From IMG/VR virus record IMGVR_UViG_3300050821_003356, positions 1 to 42,399 of that record: 42,399 nucleotides of DNA. One strand, written 5' to 3'. Source of the DNA: a virus. Position 1 is the first letter of the stretch, and the number at the start of each line of letters is the position of its first letter. The position numbers and the translations under genes are program-made. Below are positions 1-7,788 of this stretch, in pieces. The notes under the pieces were generated by a model. That model searched no databases and had not been told where the DNA came from. It saw only the letters and a program-made list of their open reading frames with translations.

Positions 1-43
1 AGCAAAGTAACATGATCTACATTATCGGTTTCGTGATTGTCTT
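1..43. repeat. 43-bp direct terminal repeat, left copy
   Basis: The first 43 bases are identical to bases 42357-42399. The window therefore closes into a circle of about 42,356 bp. The repeat begins in the last codons of the gene at 42118 and runs into the first codons of the gene at 12, so it is coding sequence and not a dedicated terminal structure. The simplest reading is assembly overlap of a circular or circularly permuted genome. A real 43-bp packaged redundancy is possible but less likely. Confidence 0.9.
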
Positions 44-131
44 GGCGGTGCTCTGGCTGTGGTCTGACTACCCGAAGGACAGGAGAGAGCAATTCATGTC
101 GGAGATGGAGCGGCGCGAAAGGAAGCGCTAG
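12..131 (+). CDS. small single-span membrane protein, 39 aa
   Basis: A 39-codon gene from ATG to TAG. An N-terminal hydrophobic stretch of about 17 residues (IYIIGFVIVLAVLWLW) is followed by a charged tail rich in Arg, Glu and Lys, the layout of a single-pass inner-membrane peptide with a cytoplasmic tail. On the circular genome its start lies one base after the stop of the 82-residue gene at 42118, and the next gene begins at 135, so it is inside an operon. No family is recognised. Small membrane proteins of this type can be holins, superinfection-exclusion proteins or anchors, and nothing here decides between these. Confidence 0.6.
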   Translation: MIYIIGFVIVLAVLWLWSDYPKDRREQFMSEMERRERKR

Positions 132-134
132 CTA

Positions 135-293
135 ATGATGGCTCTCGAGGTTTACTTCTGGCGCATTCACAAGGCATCGAAGAAGCGCGCCGCCACGACT
201 CTGTATTGGTGGCTGGCGCTCATGCTGGCAGTAGCAAGCGAGGTATTCGGTGCCGTGGTGGAATTCTTTTGGCCGTTCGGAGCAAATAAATGA
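135..293 (+). CDS. small membrane protein, 52 aa
   Basis: Starts with two consecutive ATG codons four bases after the previous stop and ends in an ATGA overlap with the glycosyltransferase at 290. A basic segment (HKASKKRAA, about residues 12-20) precedes a hydrophobic segment of about 20 residues (TLYWWLALMLAVA and onward), then an aromatic-rich end. Placement between another tiny membrane protein and the glycosyltransferase block suggests either a membrane partner of glycan transfer or a lysis or exclusion function. No family was recognised, so these are inferences from position only. Confidence 0.55.
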   Translation: MMALEVYFWRIHKASKKRAATTLYWWLALMLAVASEVFGAVVEFFWPFGANK

Positions 294-1069
294 GTTACAG
301 CGTAATCATCCCCAGTCGCAATATCGCCAACCTGACCGCGTGTGTGCGGCAGATCCGCGCGATGGGCGAGACGTGCCGGGTGATTGTGGTGTGGGACGGC
401 GACTCTTGCGAAAACCTCCGCGAGGTTATCTTTGGCCCCGACTCGATTGCCGATGACACTCTGCGAATTTTGATCGGACAAAAGCCCTTCGTTTTCTCTC
501 GTGCTTGCAACGACGGCATCCGCGAGACGGGCACTGACGACGTGGTGCTGATGAATGACGACGCGCTGCTGAGGAAGCCGCGCGGCTTCGAGTTACTTCA
601 GCGCACCTTGCGAGCGCATCTTGACTACGGCGCGGTATGTCCAAGTTTCACGCACGGCTCGGTGGGCACGATCAATTTAGTTCAGCGCCGGGGTTGGCCG
701 AACGAAATCCGCGAAGAGCGCACCATGCTCGTGTTCGCGTGTGTCTATATCCCGCGCAGCACGATCGATTACGTTGGACTGCTCGACGAGCGGTTTGGCA
801 TTAACGCTGGTGGTCCCGGTGCCCGCGGCTACGGGCTCGAAGACGACGACTACTCGCTGCGCATCCGCCAGGCTGGCCTGAAGCTAGGCGTGTACGATGG
901 CGTGCTGGTCGACCACCTGCCAGAGTCCACGGGGCTCAAGTCCACGTTCCGGCACGATCCCGAGCACCCGCACGACGTGAGGGCGCACGAAGATCTGTTT
1001 ACCAAGATTCACGGCCACTGGCCGGAAGGGCACGGATTTGCGCCAGGAAAGTCGAGGTTGCCGAAGTGA
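290..1069 (+). CDS. family 2-like glycosyltransferase (GT-A fold), 259 aa
   Basis: Predicted to transfer a sugar from an NDP-sugar to an acceptor in the cytoplasm. The N-terminus has the GT2 signature VIIPSRN (residues 5-11). A hydrophobic strand runs into MNDDA (88-92), the position of the metal-binding acidic motif. A second acidic cluster EDDD (184-187) sits before the conserved SLRIRQAG helix, the usual place of the GT2 catalytic base. About 260 residues is normal for a single-domain phage or bacterial GT2. It overlaps the methyltransferase at 1066 by four bases. Together with GTs at 3569 and 40645 and the epimerase at 2437 it makes a glycan module. Donor and acceptor are unknown. Confidence 0.85.
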   Translation: MSYSVIIPSRNIANLTACVRQIRAMGETCRVIVVWDGDSCENLREVIFGPDSIADDTLRILIGQKPFVFSRACNDGIRETGTDDVVLMNDDALLRKPRGFELLQRTLRAHLDYGAVCPSFTHGSVGTINLVQRRGWPNEIREERTMLVFACVYIPRSTIDYVGLLDERFGINAGGPGARGYGLEDDDYSLRIRQAGLKLGVYDGVLVDHLPESTGLKSTFRHDPEHPHDVRAHEDLFTKIHGHWPEGHGFAPGKSRLPK

Positions 1070-1671
1070 GCAAGACAATATTCGATGTCTTTCCGAATGT
1101 GGCCAGTCCTCTAATCCCAGGCTGGTTTGACCAAGCTAATCGGCTTACGCTTACCCATCTAATCTGCGAACGCGGAATAAGTTCGGTCGTCGAGGTGGGT
1201 TCTTTCCTTGGCCTCTCTGCCGTCTGGTTCGCGCAGTTCGAATCAATCAAACAGGTTCACTGCGTTGACACATGGTTCGAAGGCGCGACTTACGAGAGCG
1301 AGAACAACCTCGTCGGCACACTACGTCGCTGGGACCTGCCGCGCGATTTCTTTCCGCTATTCCGCGACAACGTGATGCGCAGCGGAGTGTGGCACAAGAT
1401 CACGCCTATCAAGGGCGACTCGCACTATGTACACGGTGAGGTGCCAGTGGCGGACCTGGTGTATCTGGATGCGCGCCACGATTACGCGTCGGTGTGCCGC
1501 GACATCGAGATTTACCAGGACAAGGCGCGCGTCGTCCTGTGCGGCGACGACTACTCCGTGCGCTATGAGTCCGACGGGAAGACGCCGGCGTTTGGTGTCA
1601 TCGAGGCTGTCAACAAACTGCTGCCGGAAGCGCAGCACGTCGGGCCGTTTTGGTACTGGGTGCGGCCTTGA
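1066..1671 (+). CDS. class I SAM-dependent methyltransferase (MTase_24/TylF-like), 201 aa
   Basis: GTG start in a GTGA overlap with the upstream glycosyltransferase. SAM-binding motif I is EVGSFLG (residues 43-49) and the strand-2 acidic end is CVDTW (66-70). A strand YLDARHDY (about 131-138) and CGDDY (about 158) follow, which is the pattern of the MTase_24 superfamily, many of whose members O-methylate sugars. It is adjacent to and clearly paralogous with the methyltransferase at 1668: both have a GDSH motif, the YLD..H.Y motif, the C-G-D-D-Y motif and a C-terminal RFWY/PFWY-like end. Neighbours argue for methylation of a sugar or glycan, not DNA. Confidence 0.8.
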   Translation: MSKTIFDVFPNVASPLIPGWFDQANRLTLTHLICERGISSVVEVGSFLGLSAVWFAQFESIKQVHCVDTWFEGATYESENNLVGTLRRWDLPRDFFPLFRDNVMRSGVWHKITPIKGDSHYVHGEVPVADLVYLDARHDYASVCRDIEIYQDKARVVLCGDDYSVRYESDGKTPAFGVIEAVNKLLPEAQHVGPFWYWVRP

Positions 1672-2207
1672 AACACTTACCGCTCACGCCGTGGCACTAC
1701 GGCGAGCCGATGGACGCGTGGCTGTACCCGCACGTGGCCGAAAAGCTCGAAGAGTTGATCCGTAAGCACGACATCCGCACGGTGCTGGAGATCGGCACGT
1801 GCTACGGCTGCTCGGCGATCTGGTTTGCGCAGCGCGTTGAGAGCGTGACGTGCATCGACACGTGGGGCGACATACCAGAGCACGGACTGATCGGCATATA
1901 TGATGCCTTCGCGGACAACGTAGTGCGCGCTGGTGTGCAGCGCAAGATTTGCGCCATTAAGGGCGACTCGCATGCGCAAGAGTTGCTGGAGATGGTGGAC
2001 GAAGTGGATCTGGTGTACCTCGACGGCGACCACACTTACGAAGGCGCGAAGAAAGACATCGAAATGTACGGCCAGTTCGCGCGCAAGTTGTTGTGCGGCG
2101 ATGACTACGACGTCGAACTGCCGAGCGTGGCTGGTGTGATACGCGCGGTCGACGAGTGCGTGCCTGGTAGGCAGACGCACGGAAGGTTTTGGTACCTAGA
2201 AAAATGA
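1668..2207 (+). CDS. class I SAM-dependent methyltransferase, tandem paralogue, 179 aa
   Basis: I place the start at the TTG at 1668, in a TTGA overlap with the previous stop, although the frame is open back to 1650. Motif I EIGTCYG is at residues 41-47, CIDTW at 62-66, YLDGDHTY near 117-124 and CGDDYD near 144. This copy keeps the canonical YLDGDH, whereas its upstream paralogue has YLDARH. The pair probably arose by tandem duplication and then specialised for different hydroxyls or different sugars. The gene ends in an ATGA overlap with the small gene at 2204. Assignment to small-molecule methylation is from family and neighbours. Confidence 0.8.
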   Translation: MKHLPLTPWHYGEPMDAWLYPHVAEKLEELIRKHDIRTVLEIGTCYGCSAIWFAQRVESVTCIDTWGDIPEHGLIGIYDAFADNVVRAGVQRKICAIKGDSHAQELLEMVDEVDLVYLDGDHTYEGAKKDIEMYGQFARKLLCGDDYDVELPSVAGVIRAVDECVPGRQTHGRFWYLEK

Positions 2208-2440
2208 AACTCCTGATGATCTCCAATCCCGTCACATACCGCGAAATGTGCCAAGTTATAGCCGCGAACATGGAGTTCCGCAACAAACTGACCGGGGAGA
2301 GCGGCATTAGAATGACACCGGAACAGGTTTTCAATTATTCCCCCCATGGCGAGCTGTTCAACATTCCGTTTTGGTTTTGGCAATGCATTCACGCGATGGG
2401 TGGTAGTACTTACTATTCAGATAGGATGATTGAGACATGA
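2204..2440 (+). CDS. hypothetical protein, 78 aa
   Basis: Start chosen at the ATG in the ATGA overlap with the methyltransferase stop, and it ends in an ATGA overlap with the epimerase. The protein begins with a hydrophobic strand (KLLMISNPV) and has an aromatic-rich segment (FNIPFWFWQ, about residues 48-56). Its translational coupling between two sugar-modifying enzymes suggests a related or accessory role. I recognise no family and no catalytic motif. Confidence 0.6.
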   Translation: MKLLMISNPVTYREMCQVIAANMEFRNKLTGESGIRMTPEQVFNYSPHGELFNIPFWFWQCIHAMGGSTYYSDRMIET

Positions 2441-3312
2441 AACTCCTAATCACCGGCTCAGCCGGATTCATTGGTTCGTACGCGGTCAAGGCAGCAATGG
2501 CGCGCGGGTGGGAAGTCGACTCCCTGGACATCCGCGCACGACCGCCGCGCAACGCCGACGTGCGGCTGTTGACCCGCATGGAATGCGACGTGGTGCTGCA
2601 CCTCGCGGCGTACAGCAGCAACGCGGGCTTCGCCTGGACGCTGGCCGACAACTACGCGTGCAACGTGATGGGCACGTGGAACGTGCTGCGACTCGCCGCG
2701 CAGTCCGGTGCCCGCCTGGTGTACGCCAGCAGCAGCTCGGTGTACGGGACTTGTGCAATGGGAAGAGACGCAATGAACTCTCCTGTGCAGTGGGAAGGCC
2801 AAGGATTGTGGCCTAGCGCCAGCCATTACGGAAGATCGAAACTCATGACCGAACTAATGGCGGCGAGCTTCACGAACACCCTCGGGCTGCGCATCTTCAA
2901 CGCGTACGGCCCCGGCGACGAACTCAAACCGCCCGGTAAGCAAGCGCCGCCCACATGGATGCGCATCGCGAAAGAGCGCGGCGAGCCAATCGTGATCTAC
3001 GGCGACGGCACGCAGGCCAAGGACTTTATCCACGTGTCGGATGTGGTCGAGTGCATCATGCGGCTGATCGAGTCGGACGCTACCGGCATCGTCAACGTGG
3101 GCACGGGCGCGGCGACGAGTTTCAACGATCTGGCGCGCATTGTCGGCAGGTGGCCGAGCACTGATATCGCGGAGATGGCCGGGAATATTGAATATCGCCC
3201 GATCCCAGACCCGGCGAGTTATCAGCATTTCACGCGAGCGGACTGCACGCGGCTGCTGTCGATCATCGGGCCGTACGAGTTCAAGAGCATTGAGGAGGGC
3301 TTGGCGCTGTGA
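2437..3312 (+). CDS. NAD-dependent sugar epimerase/dehydratase (SDR, GalE-like), 291 aa
   Basis: An extended short-chain dehydrogenase that acts on NDP-sugars. The Rossmann motif TGSAGFIG is at residues 6-13. HLAAYSS is the conserved strand-4 motif, SSSSVYG near residue 100 carries the catalytic Ser region, and the catalytic YxxxK pair is Y131 and K135. RIFNAYGPGD and DFIHVSDV are the usual substrate-binding segments. Length is slightly short of typical GalE (about 340 aa) because the C-terminal substrate domain is trimmed. It would supply an epimerised or dehydrated nucleotide sugar to the neighbouring glycosyltransferases, with methylation by the two upstream methyltransferases. Exact substrate is not readable. 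Confidence 0.88.
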   Translation: MKLLITGSAGFIGSYAVKAAMARGWEVDSLDIRARPPRNADVRLLTRMECDVVLHLAAYSSNAGFAWTLADNYACNVMGTWNVLRLAAQSGARLVYASSSSVYGTCAMGRDAMNSPVQWEGQGLWPSASHYGRSKLMTELMAASFTNTLGLRIFNAYGPGDELKPPGKQAPPTWMRIAKERGEPIVIYGDGTQAKDFIHVSDVVECIMRLIESDATGIVNVGTGAATSFNDLARIVGRWPSTDIAEMAGNIEYRPIPDPASYQHFTRADCTRLLSIIGPYEFKSIEEGLAL

Positions 3313-3572
3313 CGGAATTTCAGACCAGAGTACACTTGGCGGGACAGCCCACAGGGCCTATTCAGAAATGCGCGCGGTGCGGCGTCACGTTGATCGATTA
3401 CCGAAACTCCGCAGGCATGGGCGAATGGTCTCCGTCTTGGTGGGCTGTTGGGGCATTCATTGGGGTCACAGAGCGCGCAGACGGCGGCGTGTGCAATCCG
3501 ACCGGATACGCGGTGCTCGCGATGGATGCCAGTGCTATTGATGAGATCCGTTGTGATGGAGTGCCGCAGTGA
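3309..3572 (+). CDS. hypothetical protein with a CxxC pair, 87 aa
   Basis: GTG start overlapping the epimerase stop by four bases and ending in a GTGA overlap with the next glycosyltransferase. One CARC motif is at about residues 21-24, with two more cysteines in the second half, so a small metal site is possible but incomplete by eye. The middle is Trp/Gly-rich (WSPSWWAVGAF). No family recognised. Location inside the glycosylation operon is the only functional clue. Confidence 0.55.
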   Translation: MTEFQTRVHLAGQPTGPIQKCARCGVTLIDYRNSAGMGEWSPSWWAVGAFIGVTERADGGVCNPTGYAVLAMDASAIDEIRCDGVPQ

Positions 3573-4330
3573 AGATACAAGCGTTTCTTCCCTGCTACCA
3601 GGAAGCCGACATCCTCCCGCACGCGCTGCGACACCTGCATCAGCAGGGCTGCGCGGTGCACGTGATCGACGGGTGGAGCACAGATAACAGCTACGAAATA
3701 GCGATGCAATTCGGCACCGTCGAGCGCTTCCCCGCGTCCGTGCCCGATCCAATCCAAAACTGCACCGCGATCCTGAAGCGCATTGAGGATCTGGCCGCGG
3801 AGTCCGACGCCGATTGGATTCTCTACACAGACGCGGATGAGTGGCGGCGCAGTTACTTTGACTGGGAGACTCTCGGGCAAGCCGTCGCACGCGTGCAATC
3901 TTCAGGTTTCAACGCCATCGACTTCCGCGTGTTCCAGTTCTACTGCGTCGGTCCAATGTGGGATGGACGCGCGGATTCAGAAAACCCAGAGCGTTACTTT
4001 CGCTACTACGACGAGGCCGACTGCATCTCGCGAATCCCCAACCGCAAGCTCTGGAAGAACGTGGGTCGCGTGCAGCTCGCCGGCGGAGGGCACGAGGTCA
4101 CCTTCCCCGGCATGCGCGTCTACCCGCAGAAATTCACGATGAAACACTACCCGTTCCGCACGCCCGAGCAGGCTCGGCGCAAGATCGAGACGCGGCTTGC
4201 ACGTCGCCGGATGGAGGAGCACGCCAAAGGCTGGGGCGTTCATTACGATCAATACCCGCCTGGGTTCGACTTCACCTGGGACCCGGCGAAGCTGCTGTAC
4301 TGGAAAGACGCGAGGTCGCCGCTGCCGTGA
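3569..4330 (+). CDS. glycosyltransferase family 2, 253 aa
   Basis: Starts with GTG in a GTGA overlap. The N-terminal strand is KIQAFLPCYQEADIL, the GT2 opening. The DGWSTDNS segment (about residues 35-42) is the nucleotide-binding loop of GT2 enzymes. DADEW at 88-92 is the DxD metal motif in the form typical of GT2/TuaG-like and GT92-like enzymes. The C-terminal half has many basic and aromatic residues, including a stretch with IETRLARRRMEEH. It is a distinct enzyme from those at 290 and 40645, so the phage appears to build more than a single-sugar linkage. Cytoplasmic; acceptor unknown. Confidence 0.85.
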   Translation: MKIQAFLPCYQEADILPHALRHLHQQGCAVHVIDGWSTDNSYEIAMQFGTVERFPASVPDPIQNCTAILKRIEDLAAESDADWILYTDADEWRRSYFDWETLGQAVARVQSSGFNAIDFRVFQFYCVGPMWDGRADSENPERYFRYYDEADCISRIPNRKLWKNVGRVQLAGGGHEVTFPGMRVYPQKFTMKHYPFRTPEQARRKIETRLARRRMEEHAKGWGVHYDQYPPGFDFTWDPAKLLYWKDARSPLP

Positions 4331-4578
4331 CGCAGTATCATCTGACCTGTTTTGGGGTGGCGATTACCGGCGTGCAGGTGTTCGTAGACGCCAACCTTCC
4401 AGGGCCACGGCAAATCAAGCACGCGACACGAGGACCATACTTCAAGCGCCGAGAAAAACGGCTGGCATCAGATCCAAAAAACTACACTCAGCCTTCGATA
4501 GTTAAGCTCAACGGCGCTTACTTCTGCCATCCGTCCGCGTTCGAAGCGCTCAAAATTGCGCTAAACTCAGCCACATGA
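4327..4578 (+). CDS. hypothetical basic protein, 83 aa
   Basis: GTG start in a GTGA overlap with the glycosyltransferase; its stop overlaps the portal start as ATGA. The N-terminal half is beta-like (LTCFGVAITGVQVFV) and the central segment is strongly basic (KRREKRLASDPKNY). This last gene of the accessory block is translationally coupled to the portal gene, so the block and head module are probably co-transcribed. Function unknown. Confidence 0.5.
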   Translation: MTQYHLTCFGVAITGVQVFVDANLPGPRQIKHATRGPYFKRREKRLASDPKNYTQPSIVKLNGAYFCHPSAFEALKIALNSAT

Positions 4579-6572
4579 AGGCCACGCTGAACCGCTGGCT
4601 TGCCGCCGCCTGGCGCAAGCTTAACCCGCGCAATCCTGTACCCGCACTTGTCGCGGAGAATCGCGCACTCTCGCAAGCCCTCGCCTCCCGCCAGTCGCGC
4701 CAAGACGAGCAGATGGAAAAGGCTCGCCAGTTTCTCGCGGAGATCGTCGAGGCGCAGAGCATGTGCGGGATTGGCCCGTGGCAAGCGCAGAACCTCGGCG
4801 CCCGCGACGTGCCCCAGGTACGGCTACCCGTGCGCGTGGCTGAATCTCTGGGGCTGCAAGAGGCCGGCCCGATTGGCGATGTGAACCCAATCGGCGCGTA
4901 CGGCATGTACGAGTTGATCTTACAAAACGTCCAGTGGCAGCGCGAGATAAATTACTCATGGCTCGAATTCACGCGTTGGGGAATCCAGCAAATCATTCTC
5001 ATCTGCCGCCTGTACTACATCAAGAATCCGATTCCGCGGCGGCTCGTGGATGTGATCGCGCAATACACGTTCGCCCGCGGGTTCGACGTCACGACGGACG
5101 ATGAGGACGCCAACGACGTAATCAAACAGATACTCCAAAACAACGCGAAGACATTCGGGCACGTGGCTCTCACTGCGCAGCAGCGATCCAAGGTTACTGA
5201 CGGCAATCTGTTCTGGGTCTATTTCACCGACCCTGGCACTGGCGAGTGCGAAGAGAGGCTGATCGACGCGACCGAAATCCAAGACATCTGGACGGACCCC
5301 GAAGACGCCGACGTGCCGCAGTACTATCAGCGCATCTGGACGCAGCGGGCACACGACGCGGCGAGCGGATCGCAGGCGAGCGTCACATTGCAGGCGTGGT
5401 ACCCGGCAATCAATTACGACCCGCCCGCAAAGCCCGCGACAATCAACGGACACCCGGTTAAGTGGGGTTCGCCTGTCTACCATCGCAAGATTGGCACGGT
5501 CGGCAAGTGGCTGTTCGGATGCCCGCCAATGTACCCCATGATCGACTGGGCCAAAGAATCGCGCCACTATCTGGAGTCGTGCGCATCAGTGGCGCAATCG
5601 CTGGCACAGTGGGCCACGGTGGTGACCACAAAGGGTGGCCAACAGGCTATCGAGGGCATCAAACAGCAGATGCAAACGCAGGTGGGGCCCGGTTCGCCGA
5701 TCTACGACACAAACCCGGAGGCGGTCGCGGGCGCGGGTTTCGTGTCGGGCCCTGGAACCACGCTGAAGGCATTCTCGACGCAGGGTGCTGGACTGGACCC
5801 CGAGAAGGTGCGCCGCTATCTGCTGTTCTGCTGCATGTGCCTGGGCATGCCCGAAACTTTCCTGGGCGACGTTTCAACCGGCAATCTGGCGACGGCAACG
5901 AGTCTCGACCGCCCGACAGAGACGGTTTTTCTCAGCATCCAAGAAGAGTGGATTGAAGATATCACCGTCCGAATGTCGTACATGTTGTCGCAGAGCGCGA
6001 AAGCACCTGGCGGGAAGCTCCGCGAGGCAGCGAAGGGCGTGAAGATCCGCATCGTGGCGGCAGAGCGAGAGATCATGACGAGTGCGGCCGGCGCGCGCTA
6101 TTGGGGATTCCGCGAGGCTAAGAAACAGCCCGACGTGATTAAGGTGCGCGTGCAGTTCCCCGCGATTCGCGAGGGCGACATGGCCACACTGATCGGCGCG
6201 GGTGTGCAGGCGCTAACCCTCGCCAATAAGGGCGGTCAGATCGTCGGCGTGGATGAGCGGGCCGGTATCCTCTGGTTGATGAAACAGCTTGGCCTGGAGA
6301 ATGCCGAGGAACTCATCGAGAAAATGTATCCGACGAGTGGCAAGGACAAGTACGACCCCGACCGGACGAAAGAAGAGTTGCCGCCGCCGATCCAAAAGGC
6401 TCAGCCTGTCGCGGGCGTGCAGCCGCAACCCGGCGCAGTGCAGGCGACGGTAGCGACACAGACCGGCGAACAGCCCGCGCAACCGCCGATGAAAGAGGCG
6501 ATCTTGCGAGCCACGGCGCGGCTGAATGAGGCGGTCGCGGTGCATCTGGCAGACGACGAGGAGGATGATTGA
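4575..6572 (+). CDS. portal protein, 665 aa
   Basis: The dodecameric ring at the capsid vertex through which DNA is packaged. A coiled-coil-like N-terminal helix (residues 25-60) precedes the portal core. The core contains YELILQNVQWQREINYSW, an RLYYIKNPIPRRLVDVIAQYTFARG segment typical of portal clip/stem entry, and later FCCMCLGMPETFLGDVSTGNLATATSLDRPTETVFLSIQEEWIED, a highly characteristic portal signature. The last 60 residues are Pro/Gln/Ala-rich. Its place before the head morphogenesis protein supports the call. Terminase is about 7 kb upstream on the circle, separated by the glycan block, which is unusual for a siphovirus head module. Confidence 0.9.
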   Translation: MKATLNRWLAAAWRKLNPRNPVPALVAENRALSQALASRQSRQDEQMEKARQFLAEIVEAQSMCGIGPWQAQNLGARDVPQVRLPVRVAESLGLQEAGPIGDVNPIGAYGMYELILQNVQWQREINYSWLEFTRWGIQQIILICRLYYIKNPIPRRLVDVIAQYTFARGFDVTTDDEDANDVIKQILQNNAKTFGHVALTAQQRSKVTDGNLFWVYFTDPGTGECEERLIDATEIQDIWTDPEDADVPQYYQRIWTQRAHDAASGSQASVTLQAWYPAINYDPPAKPATINGHPVKWGSPVYHRKIGTVGKWLFGCPPMYPMIDWAKESRHYLESCASVAQSLAQWATVVTTKGGQQAIEGIKQQMQTQVGPGSPIYDTNPEAVAGAGFVSGPGTTLKAFSTQGAGLDPEKVRRYLLFCCMCLGMPETFLGDVSTGNLATATSLDRPTETVFLSIQEEWIEDITVRMSYMLSQSAKAPGGKLREAAKGVKIRIVAAEREIMTSAAGARYWGFREAKKQPDVIKVRVQFPAIREGDMATLIGAGVQALTLANKGGQIVGVDERAGILWLMKQLGLENAEELIEKMYPTSGKDKYDPDRTKEELPPPIQKAQPVAGVQPQPGAVQATVATQTGEQPAQPPMKEAILRATARLNEAVAVHLADDEEDD

Positions 6573-6573
6573 T

Positions 6574-6786
6574 ATGGAATATTTCATTGACTTCACGACG
6601 ATACCAGGCGACAAGCCAAACACGGTGAAAGCCATCGATGCCGTCAAGGTTCGCATCGACATGGTGCGAATCACTGATATGGACGCGCCGATGTCGATTA
6701 ACCTGTGTGACCATCCGCTGTACGATGAGCTCGAGCGCTACGTGCTTTCCAATCCTAGCCGCAAATCGACGAGGGCGCGGCAGTGA
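6574..6786 (+). CDS. hypothetical protein, 70 aa
   Basis: ATG one base after the portal stop, with a GAGGAGG Shine-Dalgarno inside the portal's last codons. Acidic/neutral protein with two strand-like segments (EYFIDFTTI and VKVRIDMVRITDMD). Stop overlaps the next GTG. Location after the portal suggests a head accessory protein. No family recognised. Confidence 0.6.
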   Translation: MEYFIDFTTIPGDKPNTVKAIDAVKVRIDMVRITDMDAPMSINLCDHPLYDELERYVLSNPSRKSTRARQ

Positions 6787-7346
6787 CTCTGACGCCCGTT
6801 GAGTCCTCGCACATCGCGGCAATCGGCTACCTGGAGGCAGAGCGCGTGCTGCTGGTGCGGTACAAGGACGGCGCGCTGTGGGCGTGGGGTGGCGTCCAAC
6901 CGCCGAATTGGGAATCTCTCCAGATAGCCGCGAGCAAAGGCCGATGGATGGCCACTTGGGCGCGCGTCACGGCGATGCCGGGAATCATGATATCGAAAGG
7001 GGTGATGCCAACTGAACGGCCAAACGATGCCGATCCCGTTTCAGTAGCTGAGCCGGGCGGCAATGCAGCGCCGTCGCCCGGCCCGCTCAACGAACAGCGC
7101 GCCCACATGCAAGACGCAGAGCGCGTGCCCGGCCCGCTCAATGTGATGGACGAGGACGCGGATGCGTGTTGTCGGAAGGCGTTTGGCCACATCAGCAACA
7201 ACTCTGTGCCTTACCAGGGCGACGTGTTCGTTTGTCCAGATTGCGGACAACGATTCAGGGCGCACACGGTTGGCCCGTCGCGGCTATGGCGGTGCGTGCC
7301 GGAATTCGCTTTCATTCCTGCATTCGGATCGTGGGGTAGAAGGTAA
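6783..7346 (+). CDS. KTSC-domain protein with C-terminal zinc-ribbon-like segment, 187 aa
   Basis: GTG start in a GTGA overlap. Residues about 5-52 match the KTSC domain pattern: a V-SS-I-AIGYL opening, then RVLLVRYKDGALWAW, then GGVQPPNWESLQIAASKGRW. KTSC is a small domain of unknown function found in phages and beside lysyl-tRNA synthetases. A Pro/Ala linker with a repeated PGPLN motif (twice, about 20 residues apart) leads to a C-terminal part with CC at about residue 137 and CPDC at about 154, possibly one metal site. This fusion is uncommon in my knowledge of the domain. Role in the virion unknown. Confidence 0.6.
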   Translation: MTLTPVESSHIAAIGYLEAERVLLVRYKDGALWAWGGVQPPNWESLQIAASKGRWMATWARVTAMPGIMISKGVMPTERPNDADPVSVAEPGGNAAPSPGPLNEQRAHMQDAERVPGPLNVMDEDADACCRKAFGHISNNSVPYQGDVFVCPDCGQRFRAHTVGPSRLWRCVPEFAFIPAFGSWGRR

Positions 7347-7564
7347 TGAAAGTCAAAGGCAATTTGCGGCTTTATCTTTGTGTCGTGGAAGGCATCCCGA
7401 CGGAGTATGAAGGCGGTTATCCGTTTCGTAACGGAGACACGGTGTTGATGCTGGGCGAGATTACGAACATGCCCGGTCACGTGGCAGTCGCGTTGTCGGA
7501 CGGTCGCGTTGTCCACGGATTCCACGCAGAGTGGTTCCGTGAGTTGACAGAGGACGAAACGTGA
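7346..7564 (+). CDS. hypothetical protein, 72 aa
   Basis: The ATG shares its A with the preceding TAA (TAATG). A compact beta-rich sequence (LRLYLCVVEGIP, DTVLMLGEI, HVAVALSDGRVVHGF) ends in an acidic tail. The segment GDTVLMLGEITNMPGHVAV resembles a small SH3-like or KOW-like barrel, which is only an impression. Ends in an overlap with the GTG of the next gene. Confidence 0.55.
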   Translation: MKVKGNLRLYLCVVEGIPTEYEGGYPFRNGDTVLMLGEITNMPGHVAVALSDGRVVHGFHAEWFRELTEDET

Positions 7565-7788
7565 ACCTCCGCGCCATCACCGAAGCCGCAAACAAGTGGG
7601 CGTGTTGGTTGTTCGGTCACAGATATCATGTGGTGCAAGCGTTTGACAGGCATGACCGAAAATTGTGGTGCTGTCGATGTGGCAGATATTTTGCAATGAG
7701 CGACAGGTGGCAAATGCTCTTTGATTGGGACGCGGACTTCGAGCAGGCTTACTGTCAGATGTACGATTTACCGAGAACTAACAAGTGA
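7561..7788 (+). CDS. small cysteine-rich protein (DUF1660-like), 75 aa
   Basis: GTG start overlapping the previous stop. The first 11 residues closely match the first 11 of the head morphogenesis protein starting at 7785 (eight identical), and the underlying DNA agrees at 26 of 33 bases. This indicates a duplicated gene start. After that the protein has CWLFGHRYH and a CCRCGRYF metal-binding-like motif, a layout seen in short phage proteins of the DUF1660 type. It probably arose when a small module was joined to a duplicated start of the next gene. Confidence 0.6.
   Translation: MNLRAITEAANKWACWLFGHRYHVVQAFDRHDRKLWCCRCGRYFAMSDRWQMLFDWDADFEQAYCQMYDLPRTNK

Noticed and set aside
1650-1667. Longer start (1650) for the second methyltransferase
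   Set aside because: Starts inside the previous gene with no RBS, whereas TTG 1668 makes the TTGA overlap used elsewhere in this genome.
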